Of a DNA stretch of 60,794 bases, positions 50,604 to 59,600 are shown in pieces. The stretch is from Lachnospiraceae bacterium. GTDB lineage: Bacteria; Bacillota; Clostridia; Lachnospirales; Lachnospiraceae. The stretch lies in the NCBI GenBank assembly GCA_900752065.1, contig CAADTT010000125.1:1-60794 (forward strand), given 5' to 3'. How positions within the stretch are numbered: position 1 is the first letter of the stretch; every line of letters begins with the position of its first letter. Position numbers and translations under genes: made by a program. Below the pieces are notes generated by a model. It saw nothing but the letters and a program-made list of their open reading frames with translations, did no database searches and was not told the origin of the DNA.

Positions 50604-50887
50604 GTTACGATTCACAGCCGATTTGGACAGATGCACAGATTCGTTGTGCTCGCACATAAGAAGCTGTACATCTGCTCCAAATCTGACTGCGAAGCAGGAA
50701 CTCCACACACATGAGCAGCTCACAGCATTGCTGTTCGCTGTCCGTTGCCCGGCAAATGTCTGCTCGTGCGAGCACGGCAGCCGCTTGCCAGGCTTATCGC
50801 ACAAAACGCACACCGCAAAGCGGGGTGCAAAAGCTGCACAGCAGCGTGTTTTGCGAATGGGCGTGGAGGGCCGTGAATCCTGATAAC
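50604..50887 (+). repeat. Leader element B: 284-bp homologue of element A with an extra 86-bp arm
   Basis: Ends are inverted repeats: GATTCAC (50609-50615) pairs with GTGAATC (50873-50879), extended by GCC/GGC. The interior repeats element A's hairpins in the same order: CAGATGCACAG/CTGTACATCTG (50628-50638, 50664-50674), CTGC-GAA-GCAG, CCGC-AAA-GCGG and GCTGC-ACA-GCAGC. An 86-base insertion (50717-50802), absent from element A, lies in the branched arm. It is read in the same sense relative to its gene as element A, and ends 27 bases before the yfhO-like ATG, next to the ribosome site. Confidence 0.85.
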
Positions 50888-50914
50888 ACTGAATTACATA
50901 AGGAGATTCTGACA

Positions 50915-53608
50915 ATGAAAAAGTTAAGTGAAAACACCAAAGCCCTTTTTGTTTTGTGGCTTCTTGTTTTTGTAAGCTGCCTGATCATCTTCCGGGCATT
51001 TATCTTCGGCGATGAGCTGGCCGTTTTTAAGGATGTGGGTTCGGATACGCTGCAGCAGTATCTGATGCAGTATGATTCCATCATCCATGCCCTGCGCGAC
51101 GGAAACCTCTCACTCTGGGATTTTACCAACGGCTTCGGCACCAGCATGTATGCCCTGAACCTGTTCCATCCGCTGCTGTTTCTGCTTTATCTGGCAGGAG
51201 CTGTGCTTGGGCCTGTACGCCTTCCCGCTTTGATGGTTTTTTTTGAGATCGGGCAGATTTTTCTGGCTGCCACAGCGCTCTTTTTCTATCTGGGAACCTT
51301 TCCGCTTACGTCCAGAGCGAAAGTCCTGGGCGCATACCTGTATGGATTGAACGGCTACCTTCTGGTATGGGGCCAGCATTATCAGTTCGGACTTTTCGTG
51401 ATTCTCCTTCCTGTTCTGCTGCTGCTGGCAGAGCGCGCCATAAAGAGACGCAAATTCAGCTTTCTGCTGGCCTTGTCCGTCAGTGTGACGGTATTGAGCA
51501 GCGTTTATATGGCATATATGACTCTTTTGACTTTAGGTCTCTACCTTTTGTTCCGGATTTTTTCTATGGACGAGAGTCTGAAAAACTGTGCAAAGCTTTT
51601 TTTTACAAACTGCGGTTCCATCCTGCTGGGACTCCTTATGATGATGGCAGTTTTCCTTCCGTCAGCGCTTTACCTCTTAAACATCTCTTCCCGGATGGAG
51701 CAGGACGGCACGCTGCTGGAACGTTTTTTCGCCAATATGTGTCTTTTTCCCTCTACCTTCTATGATGCGGCGTTTGGGAGAGTTTTTTCTTCAAACCTCT
51801 TCGGGCTTGCGGAGATCCATACCGGAACGGGAAATTACTATGAAGCACCCCTGCTTTTTACCGGCGTGATTTTTCTTATCTTGTTTTTCCAGTATCTTTT
51901 TACCATTCACAGACAGGAAAACACCAGCAGAAAACAGAAAGCCGCCCAGTATCTCGCCGTGGAACTTTCCATGTTCTTCATTTTTATCCAGGCGGGAAGT
52001 ATGATCTTTAACGGATTTGTACAGGCATTTTCCAGACACACGTTTGTGTTTATGCCCTTTGCCGCGCTGATCTCCGCTTTTGCACTGGATGATCTGTGGA
52101 ACAGGCGAAAGCTCAGCTATGTGGGACTTGCTCTCTCCGCCGTCCTTTTTCTGCTCTTTTTCATTCTGAAAAATCCGGGCACAGAACGGGCCTCTGTTCC
52201 CCTGATCTGTCTTCTGGGATTCCTGACTATGGCTGTCCTGCTGCTCGGTTATCAGAAAAAGTTCGCCCTCCCATCCTCTCTGCTCACGGCGGTGCTGCTC
52301 CTCCTGGTTATGACAAATATGACCTACGACGGCTACTACACCTATAATGGCAGGGAAACACTGAAAAAGACAGATGCCCAATACTTTGAGCAGCTCTACG
52401 GGACAGACATCACGGAGGCTATCGCCTATCTCCGCCAAAAGGATCCGACCTTTTACCGGGTGGAAAAGGACTATGACGCAGGAAGCTACTGCATGGATGC
52501 ATCGGCGCAGAACTATTTCGGCGTGAGCACTTACAATTCCACACCAAATAAAAACATTGATGAATTTGTTGACAGGTTATGGCCGGGACTTCGGCGGCTG
52601 ACGCCCTCCATGTTCAGTTACCGACAGACCGTTTATGATGCGGAGCTTGCCTCCCTGGTCAATATCAAATATCTGCTCTCCCATAACCCTTCTCTGGATG
52701 TGGATGGGTTTTCTATGGAGAAGCAGTTTGGAAGCATTTATATCTATAAGAACAATCATACGGACTCTATCGGAAAGTTTTACGAAGATACGATTTCAGA
52801 AGCTGCTCTTCCGGAAAACACAGACAGGATTGACATGGATCGTTTTCTTACCGAAAATCTGATCGTGGAAGATGAAGGACAACTGAATGCGTCCTCCCTG
52901 AAAAAATATGAACTGGAGGAGATCGGCTATAAGATTGCAAATCAGAAATTTACAGACACCACAGAGCTTGCGATTCCCTTTAACCGTGAAAAGCTTTATG
53001 ACTACGACAGGATCTACGCAGACTTTACCGTGGTCTTCAACTCCCCGGCCGTAGCTTCCATCACTTTAAGCGATTCCTTCTGCCGCTATATCACGACCAC
53101 AAAAGAAAGCAATAAGGTGCATGTACGGCTTCGGATTCCGCGAAGAACCTGCAGAGAGATCCGTATCACTTCTACGGCTGGAACTATGAGCGGCACAGTA
53201 AAGAAAATTCGCTTCTACGGCGCCAAGGCTGCACCTTCTGCAAATACAGAGGCAGAAATCCAGTTTGCCATGCCCTCGAAAGACACGCTGGTGGAAGGAA
53301 CGGTAAACACTTCTTCTGACGGCACGCTGATGGTAAGCATCCCCTGTGAGGATGGCTGGCACGCCTATGTGGACGGAGAGGAATCTGAGATTCTCCGGGC
53401 AGATTACGGATTTATGGCTCTGCGCCTGACTTCCGGCAATCATAAGATTTCCTTCCAATATCAGGCGCCGGGGCTGCGTATCGGCATTCTGCTGAGTTTT
53501 GCGGGATGGGCGCTGTTCCTGTTGGGACTGGGAGTCCGAAGATTTCAGGTGAAACATCTGCAAAAAGATATCGCTACCTCTTCACCAGCCTCTTCAGCGT
53601 CTCCTTAA
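50915..53608 (+). CDS. YfhO-like multi-pass membrane protein
   Basis: 897 residues from ATG 50915 (MKKLSENTKALFVLW), after AAGGAG. The reading frame is open back to 50711 inside the repeat, but that extension is not a likely protein. About 12-14 hydrophobic helices fill the first 470 residues, followed by an extracytoplasmic domain (about 480-850) and a last helix near the C-terminus. YfhO-type proteins belong to the GT-C-like group and are linked to glycosylation of lipoteichoic acid or surface glycans. It overlaps the opposing glycosyltransferase by 35 bases at the 3' end. Confidence 0.87.
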   Translation: MKKLSENTKALFVLWLLVFVSCLIIFRAFIFGDELAVFKDVGSDTLQQYLMQYDSIIHALRDGNLSLWDFTNGFGTSMYALNLFHPLLFLLYLAGAVLGPVRLPALMVFFEIGQIFLAATALFFYLGTFPLTSRAKVLGAYLYGLNGYLLVWGQHYQFGLFVILLPVLLLLAERAIKRRKFSFLLALSVSVTVLSSVYMAYMTLLTLGLYLLFRIFSMDESLKNCAKLFFTNCGSILLGLLMMMAVFLPSALYLLNISSRMEQDGTLLERFFANMCLFPSTFYDAAFGRVFSSNLFGLAEIHTGTGNYYEAPLLFTGVIFLILFFQYLFTIHRQENTSRKQKAAQYLAVELSMFFIFIQAGSMIFNGFVQAFSRHTFVFMPFAALISAFALDDLWNRRKLSYVGLALSAVLFLLFFILKNPGTERASVPLICLLGFLTMAVLLLGYQKKFALPSSLLTAVLLLLVMTNMTYDGYYTYNGRETLKKTDAQYFEQLYGTDITEAIAYLRQKDPTFYRVEKDYDAGSYCMDASAQNYFGVSTYNSTPNKNIDEFVDRLWPGLRRLTPSMFSYRQTVYDAELASLVNIKYLLSHNPSLDVDGFSMEKQFGSIYIYKNNHTDSIGKFYEDTISEAALPENTDRIDMDRFLTENLIVEDEGQLNASSLKKYELEEIGYKIANQKFTDTTELAIPFNREKLYDYDRIYADFTVVFNSPAVASITLSDSFCRYITTTKESNKVHVRLRIPRRTCREIRITSTAGTMSGTVKKIRFYGAKAAPSANTEAEIQFAMPSKDTLVEGTVNTSSDGTLMVSIPCEDGWHAYVDGEESEILRADYGFMALRLTSGNHKISFQYQAPGLRIGILLSFAGWALFLLGLGVRRFQVKHLQKDIATSSPASSASP

Positions 53609-56240
53609 ATGGAAGATTCGCATCTGAAATCTTTCTCGCCACTTTATATGAGGTCGTCCCTTTGAGCATCTCCATGGAGGCCGTGATCCGCTTATTCTCC
53701 TCCCGGAGCATGTTCAGGGATGCCACAGTTCCTTTTCCCCTCACATGAGGATTCGCAAGCGCCAGCCCCTGGAAGATGAAGTCGAAGTCAATGTCTCCGT
53801 CTGTGTGAGTGACCGGCTTCTCCTCCAGCAATTTTCTGTAAAAATCACGGTATTCCCCGCACATTTCTTCGACCGTCTTAATGGAAAGCTTCTCTGTGAT
53901 CCGCTTCTTCTCCGCCAGTTCCTCCGGGTGCTGCCTGATCTGATGCAGCAGTTCCAGAAGCTCCTTCGGCTTCGTATCCACATCAACCGTCCATCCGGCT
54001 CCTGTGGCCCGGATGCGCTCTCCTACAGCGCCGATATCCGCTCCCACCACCGGAATGCCGCACAGCCATGCCTCCGACACGGTATAGCAGAAGGTTTCCG
54101 CCCAGGTAGGCATAATACAGATCACATCAATTTTGCTGGTTTTCAGCAGTTCAAAAATATCATCTTTTTCATACACATTGCTGAAATACGTGTGGGGCAG
54201 TTCTCCAAGCTGGTTCAGGCAGTCATCTCCGATGGCTCCCATAATAAACCAGTTGATCTGATCTGTCTCCTCCTGCAAAAGCTCATAGACCAGGCGGCTC
54301 CCTTTCGCCGGAACCATACCGCCGATAAAAGCCACGTTCATTCTGCCCGGCTCCCCCTGCTCCGCCCGGTAATTGCCGTTATAAGTCTTCCCATCCGTAT
54401 AGTAATGCCCCTCATGCTCCAGGATCAGCCGGAGCCTGCACTTTCCTTCCGCCATACCCGGGATGGAAAATACTGTGTGGATACCGCACCAGAGTACCCC
54501 CGGCATCCCCGTGCTGTTTACCACATCCGGTCTGGCTTTTTTCTGCAAAGGAACCGTAACGATACGTCCCGCTGCATCTGTCACTTCCAGATAGAGCGAA
54601 ACATCCCTGTTGTCCGCTTTCACATAGTAGGCCCAGCCTGTCACATAGTTAAATCCCCGCTTCGTTCCCGGCACCTGATCCAGATGAGTCTTCACATCCT
54701 TTGACTTCTCGATCTCTCCCCCAAGCTTCGCGGATGCCTTCTCATTTTTCACCAGATCGGAGCCATGAGGAATAACGATACTCCTTTTCTCCAGGGACGG
54801 AAAAATGTCTGTGACCACTTTTTTTGCGCTCTCTGAAGGAAAAATAATCTTATCGCAAAGATTCAGCGCCTTTTCGTTTTCTTTCCTCCATCTCTCCAGA
54901 TAAGAAACCTGCTCTGCAAAGCCGCAGTTCTGATGGAGACAGGATACGCAGTCTCTTGTTTCCTGGTCTGGACAAAATTTGCCCTTCTCATTCAGGAGTT
55001 TTACCGTCGGACAGGTATAGTAGTAATCGTGCAGCGTCGCCGTCACCGGGATTCCCAGCTTCGCTGCAGCCTCATAAATATCCAGCGACAGGTCCTGCGT
55101 ATGATGTACATGAACCAGATCGATGGAAAAGGCCCGCAGGATCTCCTCATAAATCTTCGCCAGCGACTCATCGTAAAAGACCGGGAACTCCTCCGCCTCA
55201 CCGATGTAAAATTTCAGTGACACGGTGTCTTTTTCCGTATAAGCCGTCAGACGCAGACAATCCACATCCCGGGCTGCCACGAAAATATTGTATTCTCCCC
55301 GGAGCTGCATCATCAGGTCACGGACATGGAGCTGGGTGCCGCCAATATTGTTAAACGCCTCTGTCGCAAAATCCAGATGAAGCAGATACAGGATATTTTT
55401 ATGCCCGTTAAAAAGCATGGTATACAGATTGATATTATCCCGGATTTCCTGATCTGGATTTTCCATGCAGTAGAGATGGTTCTTTCTCATCTGCGCCGGG
55501 TACCGCTCTTCCAGAATTGCATTGTGCGCTTCGCAGAGCGCCTGCTTTTCTGCCGTGTCAAAGGATGCTGTTCCCTTGTGGTAGATGAACGTATCGTCGC
55601 ACATCACATGGCGGTAGCCGAGCTGTTCACAGCGGTTGCAGAAATCATTTTCCTCCCCGTAGCCCCGCCCGAAGGTTTTGGCATCGAAAAGTCCCACTTC
55701 CTCTATCACCTGCTGCTTGATATACATGCAGAATCCCACAGCCACCGTGATCCGGGGATAACGGTGCAGGCTGCACCGCTCGATGATTGCCGCATATTCG
55801 TCGATGGTCACATGATCCGGCACCGGATTGTCCTGACACATGACAGGAACGGAACAAAGCGTCGCGCTGTTGGAAAGAGGCGTCACCGTGGCATTCCGCC
55901 TGGACAGATACGCACAGGACTGAATTTTTTCCACCCAGCCCTTCGTGACGATGGTATCTGCATTTAAAAGGATCACATCTCTGTCCGAGTAAGTCATTCC
56001 AATATTTACATTTGCGGAAAATCCACAGTTTTTCTCATTGTGGATCACCACAACATTCTTCTCCGCCTGACCATCCAGATAAGGACGAATCCGCCCATCC
56101 GGGCTGCAGTCATTGATCAGAATCACCCGGTTTCGCTCCAGATCCGTATATTTCCGCACGCTGTCCATGCAGAGCTGTATATCTTCATACCCATTGTACA
56201 CCGGAATCACGATGTCGATGGCATCTCCGTTTCTGTTCAT
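53574..56240 (-). CDS. Bimodular glycosyltransferase (GT2 + GT4) with an internal beta-domain
   Basis: 888 residues from ATG 56240 (MNRNGDAIDIVIPVYNG), after AGGAGG. Residues 1 to about 290 are a GT2 domain (LINDCSPDGR, LLNADTIVTKGW). From about 315 a GT-B/GT4 domain begins (GGTQLHVRDLM, VHVHHTQDLSLD, ATLHDYYYTCPTV). It is interrupted at about 525-650 by a beta-rich segment (VTGWAYYVKADNRDVSLYL), then resumes (VAFIGGMVPAKGSRL, WAETFCYTVSEAW). The C-terminal stretch may be helical. The insert resembles a carbohydrate-binding sandwich; that is inference. Last gene of the wzm operon. Confidence 0.85.
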   Translation of the reverse strand: MNRNGDAIDIVIPVYNGYEDIQLCMDSVRKYTDLERNRVILINDCSPDGRIRPYLDGQAEKNVVVIHNEKNCGFSANVNIGMTYSDRDVILLNADTIVTKGWVEKIQSCAYLSRRNATVTPLSNSATLCSVPVMCQDNPVPDHVTIDEYAAIIERCSLHRYPRITVAVGFCMYIKQQVIEEVGLFDAKTFGRGYGEENDFCNRCEQLGYRHVMCDDTFIYHKGTASFDTAEKQALCEAHNAILEERYPAQMRKNHLYCMENPDQEIRDNINLYTMLFNGHKNILYLLHLDFATEAFNNIGGTQLHVRDLMMQLRGEYNIFVAARDVDCLRLTAYTEKDTVSLKFYIGEAEEFPVFYDESLAKIYEEILRAFSIDLVHVHHTQDLSLDIYEAAAKLGIPVTATLHDYYYTCPTVKLLNEKGKFCPDQETRDCVSCLHQNCGFAEQVSYLERWRKENEKALNLCDKIIFPSESAKKVVTDIFPSLEKRSIVIPHGSDLVKNEKASAKLGGEIEKSKDVKTHLDQVPGTKRGFNYVTGWAYYVKADNRDVSLYLEVTDAAGRIVTVPLQKKARPDVVNSTGMPGVLWCGIHTVFSIPGMAEGKCRLRLILEHEGHYYTDGKTYNGNYRAEQGEPGRMNVAFIGGMVPAKGSRLVYELLQEETDQINWFIMGAIGDDCLNQLGELPHTYFSNVYEKDDIFELLKTSKIDVICIMPTWAETFCYTVSEAWLCGIPVVGADIGAVGERIRATGAGWTVDVDTKPKELLELLHQIRQHPEELAEKKRITEKLSIKTVEEMCGEYRDFYRKLLEEKPVTHTDGDIDFDFIFQGLALANPHVRGKGTVASLNMLREENKRITASMEMLKGTTSYKVARKISDANLPFKETLKRLVKR

Positions 56241-56260
56241 GTTTCCCTCCTGCTTTTCTG

Positions 56261-58309
56261 TCACTTCCAGAACTTCCAGCGTCTTCCTCTCTGATCCAGC
56301 AGCCGCTGATATTCCTGAAGCGCCCAATCCTTCTCTTTTACCTCCACGGTACCCGAAATTTTCAACCGTTCCGGAAGTTTTCCCTGAATTTCCAACTGAT
56401 AGACAGGATCTGTCGTAAGGAAAACAACTTTTTCCTCCCTATGCTCTGCCGCGTTCTGCGGGATCAGTCTTCCCGCCTCTGTCTTCAGGTCGCAAATGCA
56501 CGGCCTGCCCTCCAGAGGATCAAAGCGAAGCGCCCGGATACTCTTTTCCTTCGGAAGCCGGAACTCCACCTCCAGCTTTCCGTCTGTAAGCCTTGTCTTT
56601 GCCTTCACGGTCTCTTCCTCTGAAAATCCATTGCCCGTGTCCAGATAAAGCGTGCTGTCCAGATACCTCTCCTGAATTCTTCTCGTTCGAATCTCCTCCA
56701 GGCTGATTCCCACCTCCGGCACAGCGTAAGCTGCCAGCCCATTGGCTTTGACATGTTCCTTTTCAAAATGATCCGCCCACTGCCAGAACCGTTCCGCATC
56801 CTCTTCCCCGATTCCATATTCCTCCAAAAATGCACGCCTGGGAAGCTGTTCCTCAAACCAGGGCGCATTGGTATAGATTTCGTTGATCGTCCGCCAGATG
56901 ATAAACTTGTCCGGAACCGGAAAATCAAAAATCCACTCCCCGTCGATCACAAACATAGCCTCCCCGTCCCGAAAAATATTATCCAGGATCAGGTCAATAT
57001 TCGCCGGACACACCAGGGTATCATTTTTTCCTGCCATCTGCGTTCCGAAAACTTCTGCAAACTTTTCTGTATTCTTTTCCTTTTCTTCTATTTGTTCTTC
57101 CATACACAGTTCGTATGCCTTTTGCACCAGCTCCCGCACCTTTTCCGGCTGGTGCGCCTGAATTGCCAGATTCGCCTCGTATCCCAGGCTGTTTCCGGTA
57201 AGATAAGGATATGTCAGACTTCCCGAAGCGTATTTTCCCGCAAGGAGCCGCGGGTTTTTGCACTCTGCGTCATGCATCCTTTCCAGATGCCCCTTTGCTT
57301 CCTCCGTGAGCGCCAGTTTTGTCACCTGCAGCTTTCCGTCCGTCCGCTCGATCCTGGTAGCAATGGCAAACTGCTCCGCCCGGTCTCGGTTCAGCTTCGC
57401 ATACAGCACTTCCGTCTCCCTCCTGATCGGGTGTTTACTCATCTCGATCAGGAAAGAATTTGCAAACCGGTCCATAACGCCTTCCCTTCGAAGCGTCTCT
57501 GCCATCTCATGCTCCGGAAAGAGTTCAAACCGGTTCTCTGTAAAGTTCCAGTTCTTCCTGCCGTATTTCTGGCTCACCAGCGTTTCATCAGTAAACACCT
57601 CGCAGGGAAATTTGTAATCCGGGTAGGGGTAGTAAAACTTGAAATGCTCCAATCCGCAGGCATGCATCAGCTCCTGCCACTCCGCCTTTGAAAATGTCCG
57701 GACAGAATGATTGCCCGGATATTTTTTCAGCCCGTCCATGTAAGCGTTGGTGTGATCCTCCGGCGCCCCTGCGAAATATTTCAGTCCCAGCCTGTTTTCG
57801 ATGGCGATCAGAAGAATTCCCTCCGGCTTTAGAAATCCCGCAATATAAGACAAAAAGTCCTCATAGGGCTTCTCTCCCGCCGTAAAGCTCATAGCGTACT
57901 CAAACACCCCATTCAGGACAATATAATCAAACTTCTCCGGAAATACCATATCATTAAAATTTCCCACCATAATTTCCAGATTTTCTTTTTCCTGATGCCT
58001 GGCGAAATTGATATCTGCCCGCCGCTTAGACAACTCCACGGAGGTTACTTTTTTTACCCGGTCACAGAGCAGGCCGCTGATGGCTCCGCAGCCGGAACCG
58101 ATCTCCAGACAGTTCGCTTCTTTCCGGAACGGATACCAGTTCAGGATATTTTCCCGCACTGCCGAAAGATGGTAAAGTACCGGAAATTCTACCTTGCCAA
58201 GCTCCGAAAGCTTCTTTTTCCTCCGGGCAATCTTCAGAATCTCCTCCTCGATATCTCCATCCGAGTAATGATTTTCACCACTGTAATATTCCAAATTTAA
58301 CTTTGCCAT
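56261..58309 (-). CDS. Methyltransferase-kinase-like fusion, candidate glycan chain terminator (WbdD-like)
   Basis: 682 residues. Residues about 45-235 form a SAM methyltransferase (CLEIGSGCGAISG at 67-79, VLNGVFEYAMSF). A region at about 295-480 has the layout of an aminoglycoside-phosphotransferase-type kinase: a possible ATP lysine in VTKLALTEE, catalytic-loop pattern D439-x4-N444 (NIDLILDNIF) and a metal-binding Asp456 in FVIDGEWIFDF. A beta-rich domain and a charged, possibly coiled C-terminus follow. E. coli WbdD has methyltransferase, kinase and coiled coil in this order and caps O9a chains exported by Wzm/Wzt. It lies ten bases after wzt, which encodes the matching C-terminal domain. 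The kinase call is mine, from motif reading. Confidence 0.75.
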   Translation of the reverse strand: MAKLNLEYYSGENHYSDGDIEEEILKIARRKKKLSELGKVEFPVLYHLSAVRENILNWYPFRKEANCLEIGSGCGAISGLLCDRVKKVTSVELSKRRADINFARHQEKENLEIMVGNFNDMVFPEKFDYIVLNGVFEYAMSFTAGEKPYEDFLSYIAGFLKPEGILLIAIENRLGLKYFAGAPEDHTNAYMDGLKKYPGNHSVRTFSKAEWQELMHACGLEHFKFYYPYPDYKFPCEVFTDETLVSQKYGRKNWNFTENRFELFPEHEMAETLRREGVMDRFANSFLIEMSKHPIRRETEVLYAKLNRDRAEQFAIATRIERTDGKLQVTKLALTEEAKGHLERMHDAECKNPRLLAGKYASGSLTYPYLTGNSLGYEANLAIQAHQPEKVRELVQKAYELCMEEQIEEKEKNTEKFAEVFGTQMAGKNDTLVCPANIDLILDNIFRDGEAMFVIDGEWIFDFPVPDKFIIWRTINEIYTNAPWFEEQLPRRAFLEEYGIGEEDAERFWQWADHFEKEHVKANGLAAYAVPEVGISLEEIRTRRIQERYLDSTLYLDTGNGFSEEETVKAKTRLTDGKLEVEFRLPKEKSIRALRFDPLEGRPCICDLKTEAGRLIPQNAAEHREEKVVFLTTDPVYQLEIQGKLPERLKISGTVEVKEKDWALQEYQRLLDQRGRRWKFWK

Positions 58310-58318
58310 ATTCGCTCC

Positions 58319-59590
58319 TTACTGTACCGAAACTTTTGAATTCATGTCATAATAGCCTACTGTATTTTTATCGGAAATCACGGTCAGACTGCACACATCA
58401 TAAAGTCGGTGAAATACCTGAAACTCCCCGTTCTGATAGCCCGTACAGCCCAGAGAAACGAGATACTCTCCTCCCTGTAAGTCCAGCCGCTGGGTAAAGG
58501 TCACCTCCCGGACATCCCCCGGTTTCATAGGCGGGACCGGAACCTTTTCATAAGTCGTATTCGTCCCTGTCAGTTCGATGCCCTGAAGATTTTTGATGGT
58601 AAAGGCAAAAATCGGTTCTTTCACTTCCCCGTGAGCCTGAATTTTCATCCGCACAGAAAATACGGTTCCCTTCATAAAGGTATTTGTGATCAGTCCGTTC
58701 TCATCTAGCAACGCATAATCCACGATCTCCGCACTCTTCTCTCCATATTCAATCAGCTCCGGGTTCACCTGAATCGACTGTTTCCAGTCTTTATCTCCGG
58801 AAAACTTTGTGATATCATTGGCATCCGCATCCGTCTCCAGCTCTGAGGGATCGAACTGATTTACCAGAACCTTTTTATAAATATCCACCGTCTCCTTCGG
58901 CGTCCCCTCGAAAATCTTCTGCCCTTTATTCAACAGGATCGCACGGTCACAGTATTTCGTGATACTGCCCAGATCATGGCTCACGAAGAGGATGGTCTTT
59001 CCCTGCTGTTTAAACTCCTCAAACTTCCGGTAACATTTTGCCTGAAAGAAAACATCTCCCACGGACAACGCCTCATCCACGATCAGGATCTCCGGGTTGA
59101 TGTTGATCGCCACCGCAAAGGCAAGCCGCACGAACATACCGCTGGAATAGGATTTCACCGGCTGATAAACAAAATCGCCGATGTCCGCAAAATCCAGGAT
59201 ATCCTGCATCTTTTCATCGATCTCGCTTCGGGAAAAGCCGATCATCGTTCCGTTCAGATACACATTTTCAATCCCTGTGTACTCCATATCAAAGCCTGCC
59301 CCCAGCTCCAGCAGGGCGGAAATCCTGCCGTCCACCTGTATTTCCCCGGCGCTGGGTGTGAGAACGCCCGTGATCAGCTTGAGCATCGTGGATTTTCCGG
59401 AACCGTTTGTCCCGATGATTCCTACTGTCTCCCCTTTTTTTACTTCGAAATTAATATGATTTAACGCATAATGCTCCTGGTAGCATTTTTTTCTCGTCAG
59501 CCCCAGAGATTCCTTCAGTCTGTCTTTCGGATTATCATATAATTTATATATTTTCGTGACATCTGCCACACGGATAGCCGTCTTACTCAT
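58319..59590 (-). CDS. wzt: Polysaccharide ABC exporter ATPase with C-terminal glycan-recognition domain
   Basis: 423 residues from ATG 59590 (MSKTAIRVADVTKIY), after AGGAGG. Walker A 60-67 (GTNGSGKS), signature YSSGMFVRLAFA, Walker B ILIVDEALSVGD, His in FVSHD. The nucleotide-binding domain ends near 245. Residues about 260-423 form a beta-sandwich of the Wzt C-terminal type (FTIKNLQGIELTGTNTTY, GGEYLVSLGCTG), which in E. coli O9a reads the modified chain end before export. It energises export of a lipid-linked polymer with Wzm. Confidence 0.94.
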   Translation of the reverse strand: MSKTAIRVADVTKIYKLYDNPKDRLKESLGLTRKKCYQEHYALNHINFEVKKGETVGIIGTNGSGKSTMLKLITGVLTPSAGEIQVDGRISALLELGAGFDMEYTGIENVYLNGTMIGFSRSEIDEKMQDILDFADIGDFVYQPVKSYSSGMFVRLAFAVAININPEILIVDEALSVGDVFFQAKCYRKFEEFKQQGKTILFVSHDLGSITKYCDRAILLNKGQKIFEGTPKETVDIYKKVLVNQFDPSELETDADANDITKFSGDKDWKQSIQVNPELIEYGEKSAEIVDYALLDENGLITNTFMKGTVFSVRMKIQAHGEVKEPIFAFTIKNLQGIELTGTNTTYEKVPVPPMKPGDVREVTFTQRLDLQGGEYLVSLGCTGYQNGEFQVFHRLYDVCSLTVISDKNTVGYYDMNSKVSVQ

Positions 59591-59600
59591 ACTCTGCCTC

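Noticed and set aside
50711..50914. N-terminal extension of the yfhO-like ORF into the repeat element
   Set aside because: The extension is translated repeat DNA without a ribosome site. ATG 50915 has AAGGAG upstream and is followed by a normal membrane-protein start.
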